Below the pieces are notes generated by a model that searched no databases, was not told the origin of the DNA, and saw only the letters and a list, made by a program, of their open reading frames with translations. The translations under genes and the position numbers were made by a program. From Bacteroidia bacterium (GTDB lineage Bacteria; Bacteroidota; Bacteroidia; Cytophagales; Cyclobacteriaceae), in assembly GCA_030425425.1 (NCBI GenBank), contig JAUIAO010000004.1, positions 62,001-126,000 on the forward strand: a stretch of DNA of 64,000 bases, written 5' to 3'. How positions within the stretch are numbered: the first letter of the stretch is position 1; each line of letters starts with the position of its first letter. Positions 32,927-41,700 of the stretch are shown in pieces.

Positions 32927-35779
32927 ATGAGTCTTGTGGAGCCATCCGTAGAGGAAGAAGTGTTGATCCAGGAACCCTCGATAGAAATATTCGGTGCCAG
33001 AGAGCATAATCTCAAGGATATTAATCTTACTATACCTCGAAACAAACTGGTAGTGATCACCGGGATTAGTGGTAGTGGTAAGTCTTCTTTGGCATTTGAC
33101 ACCATCTATGCCGAAGGCCAGCGCAGATATATGGAGAGTTTTTCTGCATATGCGCGTTCTTTTATTGGCAACATGGAGCGACCGGATGTAGACAAAATCA
33201 ACGGTCTTAGTCCGGTCATCTCTATAGAGCAGAAAACCACTTCTAAAAACCCACGATCTACAGTTGGTACCACCACAGAAGTATATGATTTTCTCAGACT
33301 TCTATTCGCCAGGGCCGGAGAGGCGTATTCTTATGTCACGGGCAATAAAATGGTGAAACAGACCGAAGATCAGATTGTGGAGCATTTGCTGAAAACCTAT
33401 GACGGTCAGAAGCTCATCATTCTGGCTCCAGTGGTGAAGGGTCGAAAAGGACACTATCGCGAATTGTTTGTGCAAATCCGTAAAATGGGCTTTACGAAAG
33501 TTCGGGTCAATGGAGAGATAGAGGAACTGGTCCCGAAAATGCAGGTGGATCGATACAAGACCCATGATATCGAGATTGTCATTGATCGGGTGATTGTTCA
33601 AGGTAAAGACGAGAAAAGAATCCGCCAGGCTGTACAGGCAGCTTTCAAGCATGCAAATGGTATCTTGATGGTGCAGCAACAAGATGGAGAGACAGCTCAT
33701 TTTTCCAAATTTCTGATGGATCCGGAATCGGGGATTTCATATGATGAGCCAGCGCCAAATACATTCTCTTTCAACTCTCCGTATGGAGCTTGTCCAAAAT
33801 GTAACGGACTAGGGAAGATTGAGAAAATATCGCGTGAGTCTGTCATCCCTAATCCTGACCTGAGCATTAGCAGAGGTGGTATAGCTCCTTTGGGGGAATA
33901 TCGGGATATATGGATTTTTAAAAAGATACAGGCAATTCTGAAAAGGCACAAAGTAAATCTCACTACACCCATCAAAGATATTCCTGAAAAGGTCATGAAT
34001 GTGCTGCTTTACGGAGACGATGTGCCTGTGGCGGTGAGTTCCGTGAAATATCCAGGCACAGATTGGCATACAAGGTTTGAAGGCATTATCAGTTTTCTGG
34101 AAAAGCAAAAAGATACTGGAAGTGAAAAAATGCGACAGTGGGTAGAGGACTTCACAGATGTAGCCATCTGTCCGGATTGTGATGGCTATCGACTGAAAAA
34201 GGAATCGCTGCATTTTAGAATTCACGATAAGCATATTGGTCAGCTTGCCGAGATGAACATTGATGAGTTGGCAGAATGGTTGGAGGATATTGAGTCAAAA
34301 CTCAGCGATCGCCAATTGGTAATAGCCACCGAGATTCTCAAAGAATTGAGAAAGAGAATCAGTTTTTTACTGGATGTAGGTTTGACCTACTTGAGTCTCA
34401 ACAGACCACTAAAAACGCTATCGGGAGGTGAAGCCCAGCGTATTCGTTTGGCTACACAGATCGGAACTCAGCTCGTGAATGTGTTATATATTCTGGATGA
34501 ACCAAGTATAGGTTTGCATCAGCGAGATAATGTGAAACTGATTCAAGCCCTGAAGGATTTACGCGATTTGGGCAATACGGTCATAGTGGTGGAGCATGAT
34601 AAGGATATGATGCTGGAGTCGGATTTTGTGGTGGATATTGGGCCGGGAGCCGGCAGACACGGAGGTCATATTATGGCTGCCCAGACCCCAAAAGAATTTC
34701 TTAAAAATGGAAGCATAACTGCTGATTACCTGGCTGGAGCAAGAAAGATTGAAATCCCTGAGGAACGCCGAAAAGGAAATGGTTCATTTCTGGAACTGAA
34801 AGGTGCCACTGGCCATAACCTGAAGAATGTGGATTTGAAATTACCACTAGGCACAATGATTTGTGTGACAGGCGTGTCTGGAGGAGGAAAGTCCTCATTG
34901 ATTCATGAAACTTTATATCCAATTCTAAAGAAACATTTTTATAAGTCCCGCACTGAACCTTTACCATTCAAGGATATTAAAGGGATTAAAGACCTGGATA
35001 AAGTAATAGAGGTTGATCAATCTCCGATTGGTCGAACTCCGAGATCCAATCCCGCCACATACACAGGTGTATTTACAGACATTAGGGCGCTTTTTGCTGA
35101 TCTGCCAGAGTCCAAGATAAGAGGCTATAAACCGGGGAGATTTTCTTTCAACGTGAAAGGTGGAAGGTGCGAAACTTGCCAGGGAGGAGGTATGCGCGTG
35201 ATAGAGATGGACTTCTTGCCAGATGTGCATGTGCCTTGCGAAACCTGTAAGGGAAAGCGTTACAACAGAGAAACACTCGAAGTGCGGTTCAAAGGAAAAT
35301 CCATTTCTGATGTGTTGGACATGACCGTCGAGCAGGCCGTAGAGTTCTTTGAACATCAGCCAAAAATTCTCAAGAAAATCGAAACGCTTTTTGAAGTGGG
35401 TTTAGGATATGTATCACTCGGACAGCATGCTACGACACTTTCTGGAGGTGAAGCACAGCGTGTAAAATTAGCAACAGAACTATCCAAGCGTGATACTGGA
35501 AATACCTTTTATATATTGGATGAGCCTACTACGGGACTGCACTTTCAGGATATTCATCATCTGCTGGAGGTGCTTCAGAAGCTTGTTAAAAAGGGTAATA
35601 CTGTCTTGATCATTGAGCATAATCTGGATGTGATCAAAGTGGCCGACCATATCGTGGATCTGGGACCTGAAGGGGGAACAGGCGGTGGAAGAATAGTAGC
35701 CACAGGCACACCAGAAGACGTGATCAAGGTCACAGAAAGCTACACCGGCAAGTATCTCAGGGTAGAATTGGAATCATAA
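32927..35779 (+). CDS. uvrA: Excinuclease ABC subunit A
   Basis: A 950-residue UvrA with two ABC ATPase modules: Walker A TGISGSGKSSLAFDT near residue 48, first signature LKTLSGGEAQRIRLA, second Walker A TGVSGGGKSS, second signature TTLSGGEAQRVKLA. Zinc clusters CPKCNGLGK (with CPDCDGYRL) and CETCQGGG/CETCKGKR are present. UvrA recognises bulky DNA lesions and loads UvrB for nucleotide excision repair. uvrC is also in this window but 20 kb away. The C at position two of the second Walker A triplet is Gly (GGGKSS), a normal variant. Confidence 0.97.
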   Translation: MSLVEPSVEEEVLIQEPSIEIFGAREHNLKDINLTIPRNKLVVITGISGSGKSSLAFDTIYAEGQRRYMESFSAYARSFIGNMERPDVDKINGLSPVISIEQKTTSKNPRSTVGTTTEVYDFLRLLFARAGEAYSYVTGNKMVKQTEDQIVEHLLKTYDGQKLIILAPVVKGRKGHYRELFVQIRKMGFTKVRVNGEIEELVPKMQVDRYKTHDIEIVIDRVIVQGKDEKRIRQAVQAAFKHANGILMVQQQDGETAHFSKFLMDPESGISYDEPAPNTFSFNSPYGACPKCNGLGKIEKISRESVIPNPDLSISRGGIAPLGEYRDIWIFKKIQAILKRHKVNLTTPIKDIPEKVMNVLLYGDDVPVAVSSVKYPGTDWHTRFEGIISFLEKQKDTGSEKMRQWVEDFTDVAICPDCDGYRLKKESLHFRIHDKHIGQLAEMNIDELAEWLEDIESKLSDRQLVIATEILKELRKRISFLLDVGLTYLSLNRPLKTLSGGEAQRIRLATQIGTQLVNVLYILDEPSIGLHQRDNVKLIQALKDLRDLGNTVIVVEHDKDMMLESDFVVDIGPGAGRHGGHIMAAQTPKEFLKNGSITADYLAGARKIEIPEERRKGNGSFLELKGATGHNLKNVDLKLPLGTMICVTGVSGGGKSSLIHETLYPILKKHFYKSRTEPLPFKDIKGIKDLDKVIEVDQSPIGRTPRSNPATYTGVFTDIRALFADLPESKIRGYKPGRFSFNVKGGRCETCQGGGMRVIEMDFLPDVHVPCETCKGKRYNRETLEVRFKGKSISDVLDMTVEQAVEFFEHQPKILKKIETLFEVGLGYVSLGQHATTLSGGEAQRVKLATELSKRDTGNTFYILDEPTTGLHFQDIHHLLEVLQKLVKKGNTVLIIEHNLDVIKVADHIVDLGPEGGTGGGRIVATGTPEDVIKVTESYTGKYLRVELES

Positions 35780-35878
35780 ATATTTAGCAAGATTCATTTC
35801 AAATTGCTAAGATTCCTGTTGTTTTTGGTTAAGGATACATCCTATACGCGAGTTATCATGGATTTATAATACCACTGA

Positions 35879-35920
35879 CGGATTGTTTGTTTTACAATCC
35901 GGTCGTTCCTGTTACTTTTG
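35879..35920 (+). promoter_or_regulatory. Promoter region of the LytS/LytTR operon with inverted repeat
   Basis: Perfect inverted repeat CGGATTGT (35879-35886) / ACAATCCG (35894-35901), seven-base loop, followed by TACTTTTG (35913-35920), an exact TAnnTTTG match 16 bases before the ATG. The repeat overlaps where the -33 element would be, so it may be an operator. Confidence 0.5.
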
Positions 35921-35936
35921 AATTTTTGTCAGTTCT

Positions 35937-36962
35937 ATGAACAAGCAGCGGATTTATTGGATTACCCAGATTCTTGGGTGGTCTTTTTACGGTTTCTTAC
36001 AAATTTTCCTTTATGCCACCGCAGGGCAGTTGGACAATACACACATTATTGGTGAGGTATTGCAAGTGCTGTTCTATATCGGGACTACACATTTGCTCAG
36101 GTTTCTGTTCATTAGATTCGGGTGGCTGGCGTATAATTGGGTGAAACTCATCCCTCGGGTAATAGTTTCTATACTGGTTTTGAGTGTGGTCAATTGGGGT
36201 TTTTTGCTTGGATACTCATTACTTACAGGGGAATTGACCAACAGGGATTTTTTCCCTTTCACAATTGTGCTAAATGTATTTGGGCCGATGAGTATTTATT
36301 TTATCTGGTCGCTCTTCTACTTTACATTCCATTATTTCGATCGATATAACAATTCGCTGAAATACGAGGCAGCCGCCAAAGAAATTGAACTGAGAAATTT
36401 ACGATCACAGCTCAATCCACATTTTATTTTCAACGCACTCAACAGCATTCGGGCGCTCGTAGATGAAAACCCTCAGAAGTCGAAAAATGCCATCACTCAG
36501 CTGTCGAATATTCTAAGAAATTCTCTGACGGTAGATCGCCAGAGGATGGTGAGCTTTTCCGAGGAAATGGTGATGGTGCAGGATTACCTAGCCTTAGAAA
36601 CTATTCGCTATGAGGAGCGTTTAAAAACCAAATTGAATATAGACCCTCAATCATTGAACTATATGATTCCACCGTTAATGATTCAAACATTAGTGGAAAA
36701 TGGAATCAAACATGGGATTTCTACATTGAAGAATGGAGGCACCGTAGAGGTTACTTCAATAGTGGAGGCTGATAAATTGATTATTCAAATCAGAAATGCG
36801 GGACAATATTTGAATGGTAAGCCTAAAGAGCAGACCGGTTTTGGGCTGATCAACACCAAGAAAAGATTAGATTTGATATACGGAGAAGAGGCGCAATTCA
36901 AGATTGAAAATGAAAGCGAATCTACCGTACTCACAGAGATTATACTACCAAAATCATTATGA
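35937..36962 (+). CDS. LytS-type sensor histidine kinase
   Basis: A 341-residue membrane kinase. Four hydrophobic helices occupy residues 10-130, followed by a linker and the His_kinase motif LRSQLNPHFIFNALNSIRAL carrying the phosphorylated histidine. The ATPase part has MIQTLVENGIKHGIS (N box) and TGFGLINTKKRL (G box). It belongs to the LytS/YehU family typical of Bacteroidota. No sensor domain besides the helices, so the signal is probably membrane-related. The regulator gene overlaps by 4 bases (ATGA). Confidence 0.93.
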   Translation: MNKQRIYWITQILGWSFYGFLQIFLYATAGQLDNTHIIGEVLQVLFYIGTTHLLRFLFIRFGWLAYNWVKLIPRVIVSILVLSVVNWGFLLGYSLLTGELTNRDFFPFTIVLNVFGPMSIYFIWSLFYFTFHYFDRYNNSLKYEAAAKEIELRNLRSQLNPHFIFNALNSIRALVDENPQKSKNAITQLSNILRNSLTVDRQRMVSFSEEMVMVQDYLALETIRYEERLKTKLNIDPQSLNYMIPPLMIQTLVENGIKHGISTLKNGGTVEVTSIVEADKLIIQIRNAGQYLNGKPKEQTGFGLINTKKRLDLIYGEEAQFKIENESESTVLTEIILPKSL

Positions 36963-37672
36963 AGACACTCATAGTTGACGATGAAAGACTGGCACGCAAA
37001 GAATTGATTTCCTTGCTGGAGCCGCACAAAAAGATAGAGATAATAGGAGAAGCAGTAGATGCCGATGATGCATTCGAGAAAATCAATGAGCTCAAACCTG
37101 AGCTGATTTTTCTGGATATACAAATGCCAGGGAAAACCGGATTTGATCTGCTGGAATCTCTGGATCAGGTGCCAAAAGTGATTTTCACTACTGCGTATGA
37201 TGAGTTCGCTCTGAAAGCCTTTGAAGTGAATGCTCTTGACTATCTACTGAAGCCAATCCAGCCTGAGCGTTTGGAAGAGGCCATTGGGAAAGTTCAGGTG
37301 AGTGAGGCCAAAGAGTCGAATGAAGAAAAGAAAAGCCTTGGCAAGAACGACCAGGTTTTTGTAAAAGATGGGGATAAATGCTGGTTCGTGAAGCTTGAAG
37401 ATGTCCGGTTGTTCGAATCAGACGGGAATTATATCAAGGTGTACTTTGGGACAAATAAGCCAATGATTCATAAGTCACTTAATGCGCTGGATGAGCGGTT
37501 GGATGACAGAACATTTTTCCGTGCCAGCAGAAAGCACATTATCAATCTTGGCTGGGTAGAGAAAATTGACACATGGTTTAATGGAGGTTTGCTCGTTCAG
37601 CTGAGAGGTGGTGAGAAGATCGAAGTGAGTAGAAGACAAGCTGCCAGGTTTAAGGAGATGATGAGTCTTTAG
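36959..37672 (+). CDS. LytTR-family response regulator
   Basis: A 237-residue regulator. Receiver domain 1-118: KTLIVDDERLARKEL, the phosphoacceptor in ELIFLDIQMPGKTGFDLL, FTTAYDEFALKAFEVNALDYLLKPI. C-terminal LytTR DNA-binding domain 135-237: FVKDGDKCWFVKLEDVRLFESDGNYIKVY, RASRKHIINLGWV, EVSRRQAARFKEMM. It pairs with the preceding kinase, and the inverted repeat in its promoter is a candidate target. Confidence 0.95.
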   Translation: MKTLIVDDERLARKELISLLEPHKKIEIIGEAVDADDAFEKINELKPELIFLDIQMPGKTGFDLLESLDQVPKVIFTTAYDEFALKAFEVNALDYLLKPIQPERLEEAIGKVQVSEAKESNEEKKSLGKNDQVFVKDGDKCWFVKLEDVRLFESDGNYIKVYFGTNKPMIHKSLNALDERLDDRTFFRASRKHIINLGWVEKIDTWFNGGLLVQLRGGEKIEVSRRQAARFKEMMSL

Positions 37673-37801
37673 TTTGTTATTGGTTAATTAGTTTTTAGGT
37701 AATTGGGTTAATTCTAGAAAGTATGAAACAGAAAGGCTTCATATTGCTAGTGTTGAGTTTATTCCTAATAATGCTCTTAAATCCTGTGTAGAAAAAGTGA
37801 T

Positions 37802-37911
37802 TAATCCCACGAGTGGGTTTTGTTCCCCAACCCTCTGGGTTGAGAGACATACGTTTGCATAGCAAACTCCATCAAATATCCAGATGGCTCTGCTTCGGGG
37901 TAGTTTATTCA
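37802..37911. repeat. Structured dispersed repeat, copy B
   Basis: About 110 bases matching copy A at 17687-17792 block by block: TAATCCCAC-GA-GTGGG, then CCCC/CCCTCTGGG, then GTTTGC-ATA-GCAAAC, then ACTCCATCAAATA, then a terminal stem region. Stem sequences are kept while loops differ; stem two is AACCC/GGGTT here. Confidence 0.75.
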
Positions 37912-37942
37912 GACAATTTTTTGGATTCCTGCTTGGCTCCAA

Positions 37943-37977
37943 AAAAAGAGCCCAACCTCACGTTAGCAAGGCTGGGC
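37943..37977 (-). terminator. Intrinsic terminator of the rhodanese/porin operon
   Basis: On the minus strand GCCCAGCCT (37969-37977) pairs with AGGTTGGGC (37950-37958), followed by TCTTTTTTT. It ends the minus-strand cluster running from 43922. Confidence 0.8.
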
Positions 37978-37997
37978 CATAGCGAAGCAAAACCAAA

Positions 37998-38846
37998 TTA
38001 GTTTTCTAACTTCAAGCCTGAATCCGCGGACCATTCATTATACGCTCCATCATACACTTTTACATTTGGATAATTGAGTACTGAGGTCAGCACTGCAAAT
38101 TCCAGCCCTGCTCGCGTACTGGTCTGGCAATAAAGAATCACTTCTTTATCCTTAGTGACTCCCTTGCTGGCATATAGCTTACCAAGTTCGTCGGCAGATT
38201 TCAGGATACCTTTATCATCTTTGAGTTCTTCAGAATCTACATTAATAGCTCCTGGAATATGACCTTTGCTTGTGGGGTCGGTTCCTGCAAACAGATTGGG
38301 GATTCTCGCATCCACTACCACGGTGTTTGCTTGACCTTTGGCTTTGATTACATCAGCTTTAGCTACCAGTAATTCTGGATTCAGATTTGGTTTCACCACT
38401 ACTTTTGGCAACATTTTAGGCGCACGAGTCACTGGTTTGCGACCCTCTTTCCATGCTCCAATACTTCCGTCCAGAATCTTCACGTTCGGATAGCCCATAT
38501 ATTTCATGATCCAATACATTCTGCCGGCGCTGTTTCCTTTGTTACAATAAAGCACTATGTCTTTATCCATGGCTATTCCCTTGTCGCCAAAAATTTTGGC
38601 TAATTCCTCAGGGGATTTCAATATGCCTTTTACAGGAGTATCGTTTGACAATTCGGATACAGGAAGGCTAACCGCATTTCTGATATGTACCTGCTTGTAT
38701 TCACTGGATGATCTGGCTGAAACAATAATAGTATTCTTGTCATTGAGCTTTTTGGAAAGCTCCGCTACAGTGATAAAATCCTGTGCTTTTGCCCCTATGC
38801 TCACTAATATGGTGAGTAGGAATAGAATTGAATATTTTGCTTTCAT
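37998..38846 (-). CDS. Periplasmic tandem-rhodanese sulfurtransferase
   Basis: A 282-residue exported protein (signal peptide MKAKYSILFLLTILVSIGAKAQ). Two rhodanese domains: the first with active-site loop CNKGNSAGR, the second with CQTSTRAG; both retain the persulfide-forming Cys. It probably moves sulfane sulfur in the periplasm. It is the last gene of the cluster containing an octaheme cytochrome and two further rhodanese lipoproteins, with the porin gene 17 bases upstream. Confidence 0.9.
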   Translation of the reverse strand: MKAKYSILFLLTILVSIGAKAQDFITVAELSKKLNDKNTIIVSARSSSEYKQVHIRNAVSLPVSELSNDTPVKGILKSPEELAKIFGDKGIAMDKDIVLYCNKGNSAGRMYWIMKYMGYPNVKILDGSIGAWKEGRKPVTRAPKMLPKVVVKPNLNPELLVAKADVIKAKGQANTVVVDARIPNLFAGTDPTSKGHIPGAINVDSEELKDDKGILKSADELGKLYASKGVTKDKEVILYCQTSTRAGLEFAVLTSVLNYPNVKVYDGAYNEWSADSGLKLEN

Positions 38847-38863
38847 GGTTTTGCTATTTTGAA

Positions 38864-39907
38864 TTAAAATTTCACTTGAACTTGTACTTTGATGGCGTCA
38901 TTTTTTACTTCAGCGCCATCTTCTACCTTGTACTGATAGTTTAGCTGAAGTCTGGTCCAGTCGTTGAACCAATAGTTGGCACCTGCAGTAATCCAGGTGA
39001 TAGTGTTTCCATCTATGTTGGTGTCAGTATCGAAGTATTCATATTTCACCACTGGTTCCAGGTTTAGGTTGGTTCGGTACATGGCCATCACATACATTCC
39101 CTCGCGTTCATCTCCGAGGATCATTGGCTCAGAACCACATCCACCACTTGCTGAGCGATCGTATGCGCCCTGATCATTGATATATTCTGCCTGTACTCTT
39201 AGGTTGTTGCTGTAATATTCAAATTCTGCTGCGTAAGAAGTTCTTGTGTCAAACTGTGGATCTTCTGGGTTTGATCTGTCAGGTGCATTCGGGAAGCCAT
39301 ATCTATAGCTACCACCTATTCTCACACCTTGTACAGGTCTATAAGTGACACGACCAATAACATCTTTGCGCTCGTTATTGTCTACTTTGTTGAGGCCAGT
39401 ACCATTCATGATGGCGATATTGTAAAACAGTTTGGTTTCTTTTTGGTCTCCACCGCAAAGGAAGAAACCATAGTCGCGCTGAGGAGCTATCAATTGGTCT
39501 GAGACCATAGCGCGTTCTATAGTATGGAGTCCGCTACAGGCTGTGTTTACTTCCAGACCGAAAGGCTGCTTGAATGAACCTAAAGTTAGTTTTGCCCATT
39601 CCCATCTTTTGTATTGAATAAATCCATCCAGTAAATAAGTATCAGTGGTACCACCAATAAATGGGCTGGCTTCTAACAGCACATAGTAATAAAAGTCGTA
39701 AGGTATGTTACCATGTACACCCACTCTGGCTCTTTTGAACTTGAAAGTGCTCTCTACAGGGTCTGATAAGGTATGGTCATATTCTCCCTGGAAGAAACCA
39801 AAGACCGCCACACCTTCATCGGTAGGTTCTGCACAGCCTTGAGCAAAAGTAGTACTACCTACCGCTACGAAAAGTAGCGTTAGAAATATGGTTATTAATT
39901 TTTTCAT
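38864..39907 (-). CDS. OprO/OprP-type porin
   Basis: A 347-residue outer-membrane protein: signal peptide ending TTFAQ, FFQGEYDHTL, FKFKRARVGVHGNIPYDFYYYVLLEAS and LTLGSFKQPFGLEVNTA, the phosphate-porin-like opening, ending VKVQVQVKF. In OprP relatives it forms an anion-permeable barrel. Located inside the sulfur cluster, it may admit thiosulfate, tetrathionate or similar anions; that is inference. Several cysteines (GCAEP, TACSG, FLCGG, GGCGSE) are unusual for a porin and could form disulfides. Confidence 0.8.
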   Translation of the reverse strand: MKKLITIFLTLLFVAVGSTTFAQGCAEPTDEGVAVFGFFQGEYDHTLSDPVESTFKFKRARVGVHGNIPYDFYYYVLLEASPFIGGTTDTYLLDGFIQYKRWEWAKLTLGSFKQPFGLEVNTACSGLHTIERAMVSDQLIAPQRDYGFFLCGGDQKETKLFYNIAIMNGTGLNKVDNNERKDVIGRVTYRPVQGVRIGGSYRYGFPNAPDRSNPEDPQFDTRTSYAAEFEYYSNNLRVQAEYINDQGAYDRSASGGCGSEPMILGDEREGMYVMAMYRTNLNLEPVVKYEYFDTDTNIDGNTITWITAGANYWFNDWTRLQLNYQYKVEDGAEVKNDAIKVQVQVKF

Positions 39908-39979
39908 GTCTGAAAGTATTTGAGAAAAAATACCGGCGAGCCAGATGACTCACCGGGTCATTATTTGATGGAATTCTAA

Positions 39980-40966
39980 TTATTCGTAACTCAAATTTTT
40001 AGGGTTTGAGTCGCCACCCCATTGGTTACTTGCCCATGCTGAGTTGCTATTGTAGAGTCCGTTCATTCCAAATTTGAGACTGTATGCATCATAGCCGAGC
40101 ACTCTGAGGTATGCAGTAACTACAGCGGAAGTCTGTCCTGTGTAGCAGTAAGTCACTATTTGTTCAGAAGGGTTGAGGTTTGCCATTTCACCACCAGTAA
40201 GAGTCAAAGGGTTGATTCTGTATGCCCCACTTACGTGACCAAATCCTGTGTAATCAGCATCTGAAAAGTAATTGTTCACGAAGAAATCAGAAGGGGAACC
40301 CAAAACATCAGATGCAGAGACTCCTTTGAATCCAGCTTTCAGAACCTCTTCTACACGTGCCTCCAGAATAGCAGCACCATCTGTAAGGTTGATATTCAAA
40401 TCAGGAAAGTCATACAATTGATTAGCAGGCGCTGCATCGTATTTCCAGTTTGCTGATGTTTCAGCGGCATTTCCGATGCCTCCGGTCCATTTATCAAATT
40501 CTGAATTCCATCCACTCATTCCCCATTTAAGAGCCTGTGTGTCTGAATATCCCGCAAGTCTCAAAAGTGCAGTGGTATAACATGCTGTTTGTCCGGTATA
40601 GCATACTACAAGAATTCTTTTACTTCCTGCATTGGCCGCTTCTGTGAGAACTCCTGAAAGGTCTGTTCCAACTGGAGGTACGTTTACTGCACCCGCGATG
40701 TGGTCAGCTTCAAAATCAGTAGTATTTCTGATATCGATGATGTGATAAGTTGATGTAAATGAAGACAAATCTTCTTCTACTGGAGGCGCAGCTACAAATT
40801 TTACATCTGTGGTACCATGGTAAGAAAGGATATCCCCGACATCCATGCTGTTGGTTTCCAGGTATTCAGATAATGTGTTGAATGCATTAGCATCTACAGT
40901 TTCGTCATCCTTACAAGATGTAGTAAACAGGCCTATGATTAAGGCAAGAATTAATAACCGTTTCAT
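39980..40966 (-). CDS. Tandem-rhodanese lipoprotein
   Basis: A 328-residue lipoprotein (MKRLLILALIIGLFTTSC, lipobox TTSC). Two rhodanese-like domains each end in the same active-site loop CYTGQT, followed by a TTALLRLAGY / VTAYLRVLGYDAYSLKFGM helix. The Cys in both loops suggests both are active. Domain 1 includes HIIDIRNTTDFEADHIAGAVN. Sits upstream of the porin gene in the sulfur cluster. Confidence 0.88.
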   Translation of the reverse strand: MKRLLILALIIGLFTTSCKDDETVDANAFNTLSEYLETNSMDVGDILSYHGTTDVKFVAAPPVEEDLSSFTSTYHIIDIRNTTDFEADHIAGAVNVPPVGTDLSGVLTEAANAGSKRILVVCYTGQTACYTTALLRLAGYSDTQALKWGMSGWNSEFDKWTGGIGNAAETSANWKYDAAPANQLYDFPDLNINLTDGAAILEARVEEVLKAGFKGVSASDVLGSPSDFFVNNYFSDADYTGFGHVSGAYRINPLTLTGGEMANLNPSEQIVTYCYTGQTSAVVTAYLRVLGYDAYSLKFGMNGLYNSNSAWASNQWGGDSNPKNLSYE

Positions 40967-41095
40967 GATTTTGTTGTTTAGCTATTTTTATTTGATTTAT
41001 TCAATTTGTTAATAGTGTTTTGGCGGTTGTTTGTCACAAGATTTCTTTGCTGGAAGTTTGTGAGTCCTTTTTTGCTAAGCCATGCCGATTCATTG

Positions 41096-41602
41096 TTAGC
41101 AACCTCCTACTTCCTCGTGTGAGTCACCACCACCTAGTTTTTTGAGGTCTTTTTCTGTGTATTCTGGATAGGTGAGTTCCCACTTTTTCCATCCTCCATC
41201 TATCACATAGACTTTAGTATATCCCAGCTTTTGAAGAGTCTGAGCGGCGAGTATGCTTCGCTTCCCTTTTTTGCAGTAGAGCACGAAGATTTCATCTTTC
41301 TCAGGTTCATATAGGCCCTCATGTTCCCAGAAATCTTTGCTTCCAATACTAAATTCTAAAGAGCCTCTGGGAATCATTACAGAACCAGGAATGTAACCGT
41401 AGTAGTGCTCCTGTGGGCCTCTTACATCTATGAGGTTATAAATTTCCTCACCATTGATGATGTCATTGGCTTGCTCCACACTGATGATGTTTACTTCGGC
41501 TTTTGCAGCTTCCACCATGTCATCAGGAGTAACCGTCTCTTGCTTGGCACATGCAAACGCTATGATTAGTGCCAGAATCGATATTTTATTTATGGTTTTC
41601 AT
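41096..41602 (-). CDS. Single-domain rhodanese lipoprotein
   Basis: A 168-residue lipoprotein (lipobox IAFACAKQ). One rhodanese domain: YNLIDVRGPQEHYYGYIPGSVMIPRGSLEF and active-site loop CKKGKRS, then VYVIDGGWKKW. It ends with GGGDSHEEVGGC, adding a terminal cysteine. Probably a periplasm-facing sulfurtransferase of the cluster, downstream of the cytochrome b gene. Confidence 0.88.
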   Translation of the reverse strand: MKTINKISILALIIAFACAKQETVTPDDMVEAAKAEVNIISVEQANDIINGEEIYNLIDVRGPQEHYYGYIPGSVMIPRGSLEFSIGSKDFWEHEGLYEPEKDEIFVLYCKKGKRSILAAQTLQKLGYTKVYVIDGGWKKWELTYPEYTEKDLKKLGGGDSHEEVGGC

Positions 41603-41700
41603 ACGCTTAATATTTCCAATTTTAGTTTAGGTCGAGAACCTGGCCTGTCATCCAGGCTAGTTCTCGATTGTTATTCAGGCTTATCTCTTTTGTGTAGATG

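Larger units (their letters stand above)
37673..37997. other. Intergenic region with tiny signal-like ORF and repeat copy B
   Basis: No full gene is seen. A 22-codon frame (37723-37791) would make a signal-peptide-like sequence, MKQKGFILLVLSLFLIMLLN, then stop. The second structured repeat follows, and a terminator for the rhodanese gene on the minus strand lies at the right end. Confidence 0.6.

Noticed and set aside
33809-34234. Long antisense ORFs inside uvrA
   Set aside because: They overlap a strongly conserved gene on the other strand and show no domain pattern.
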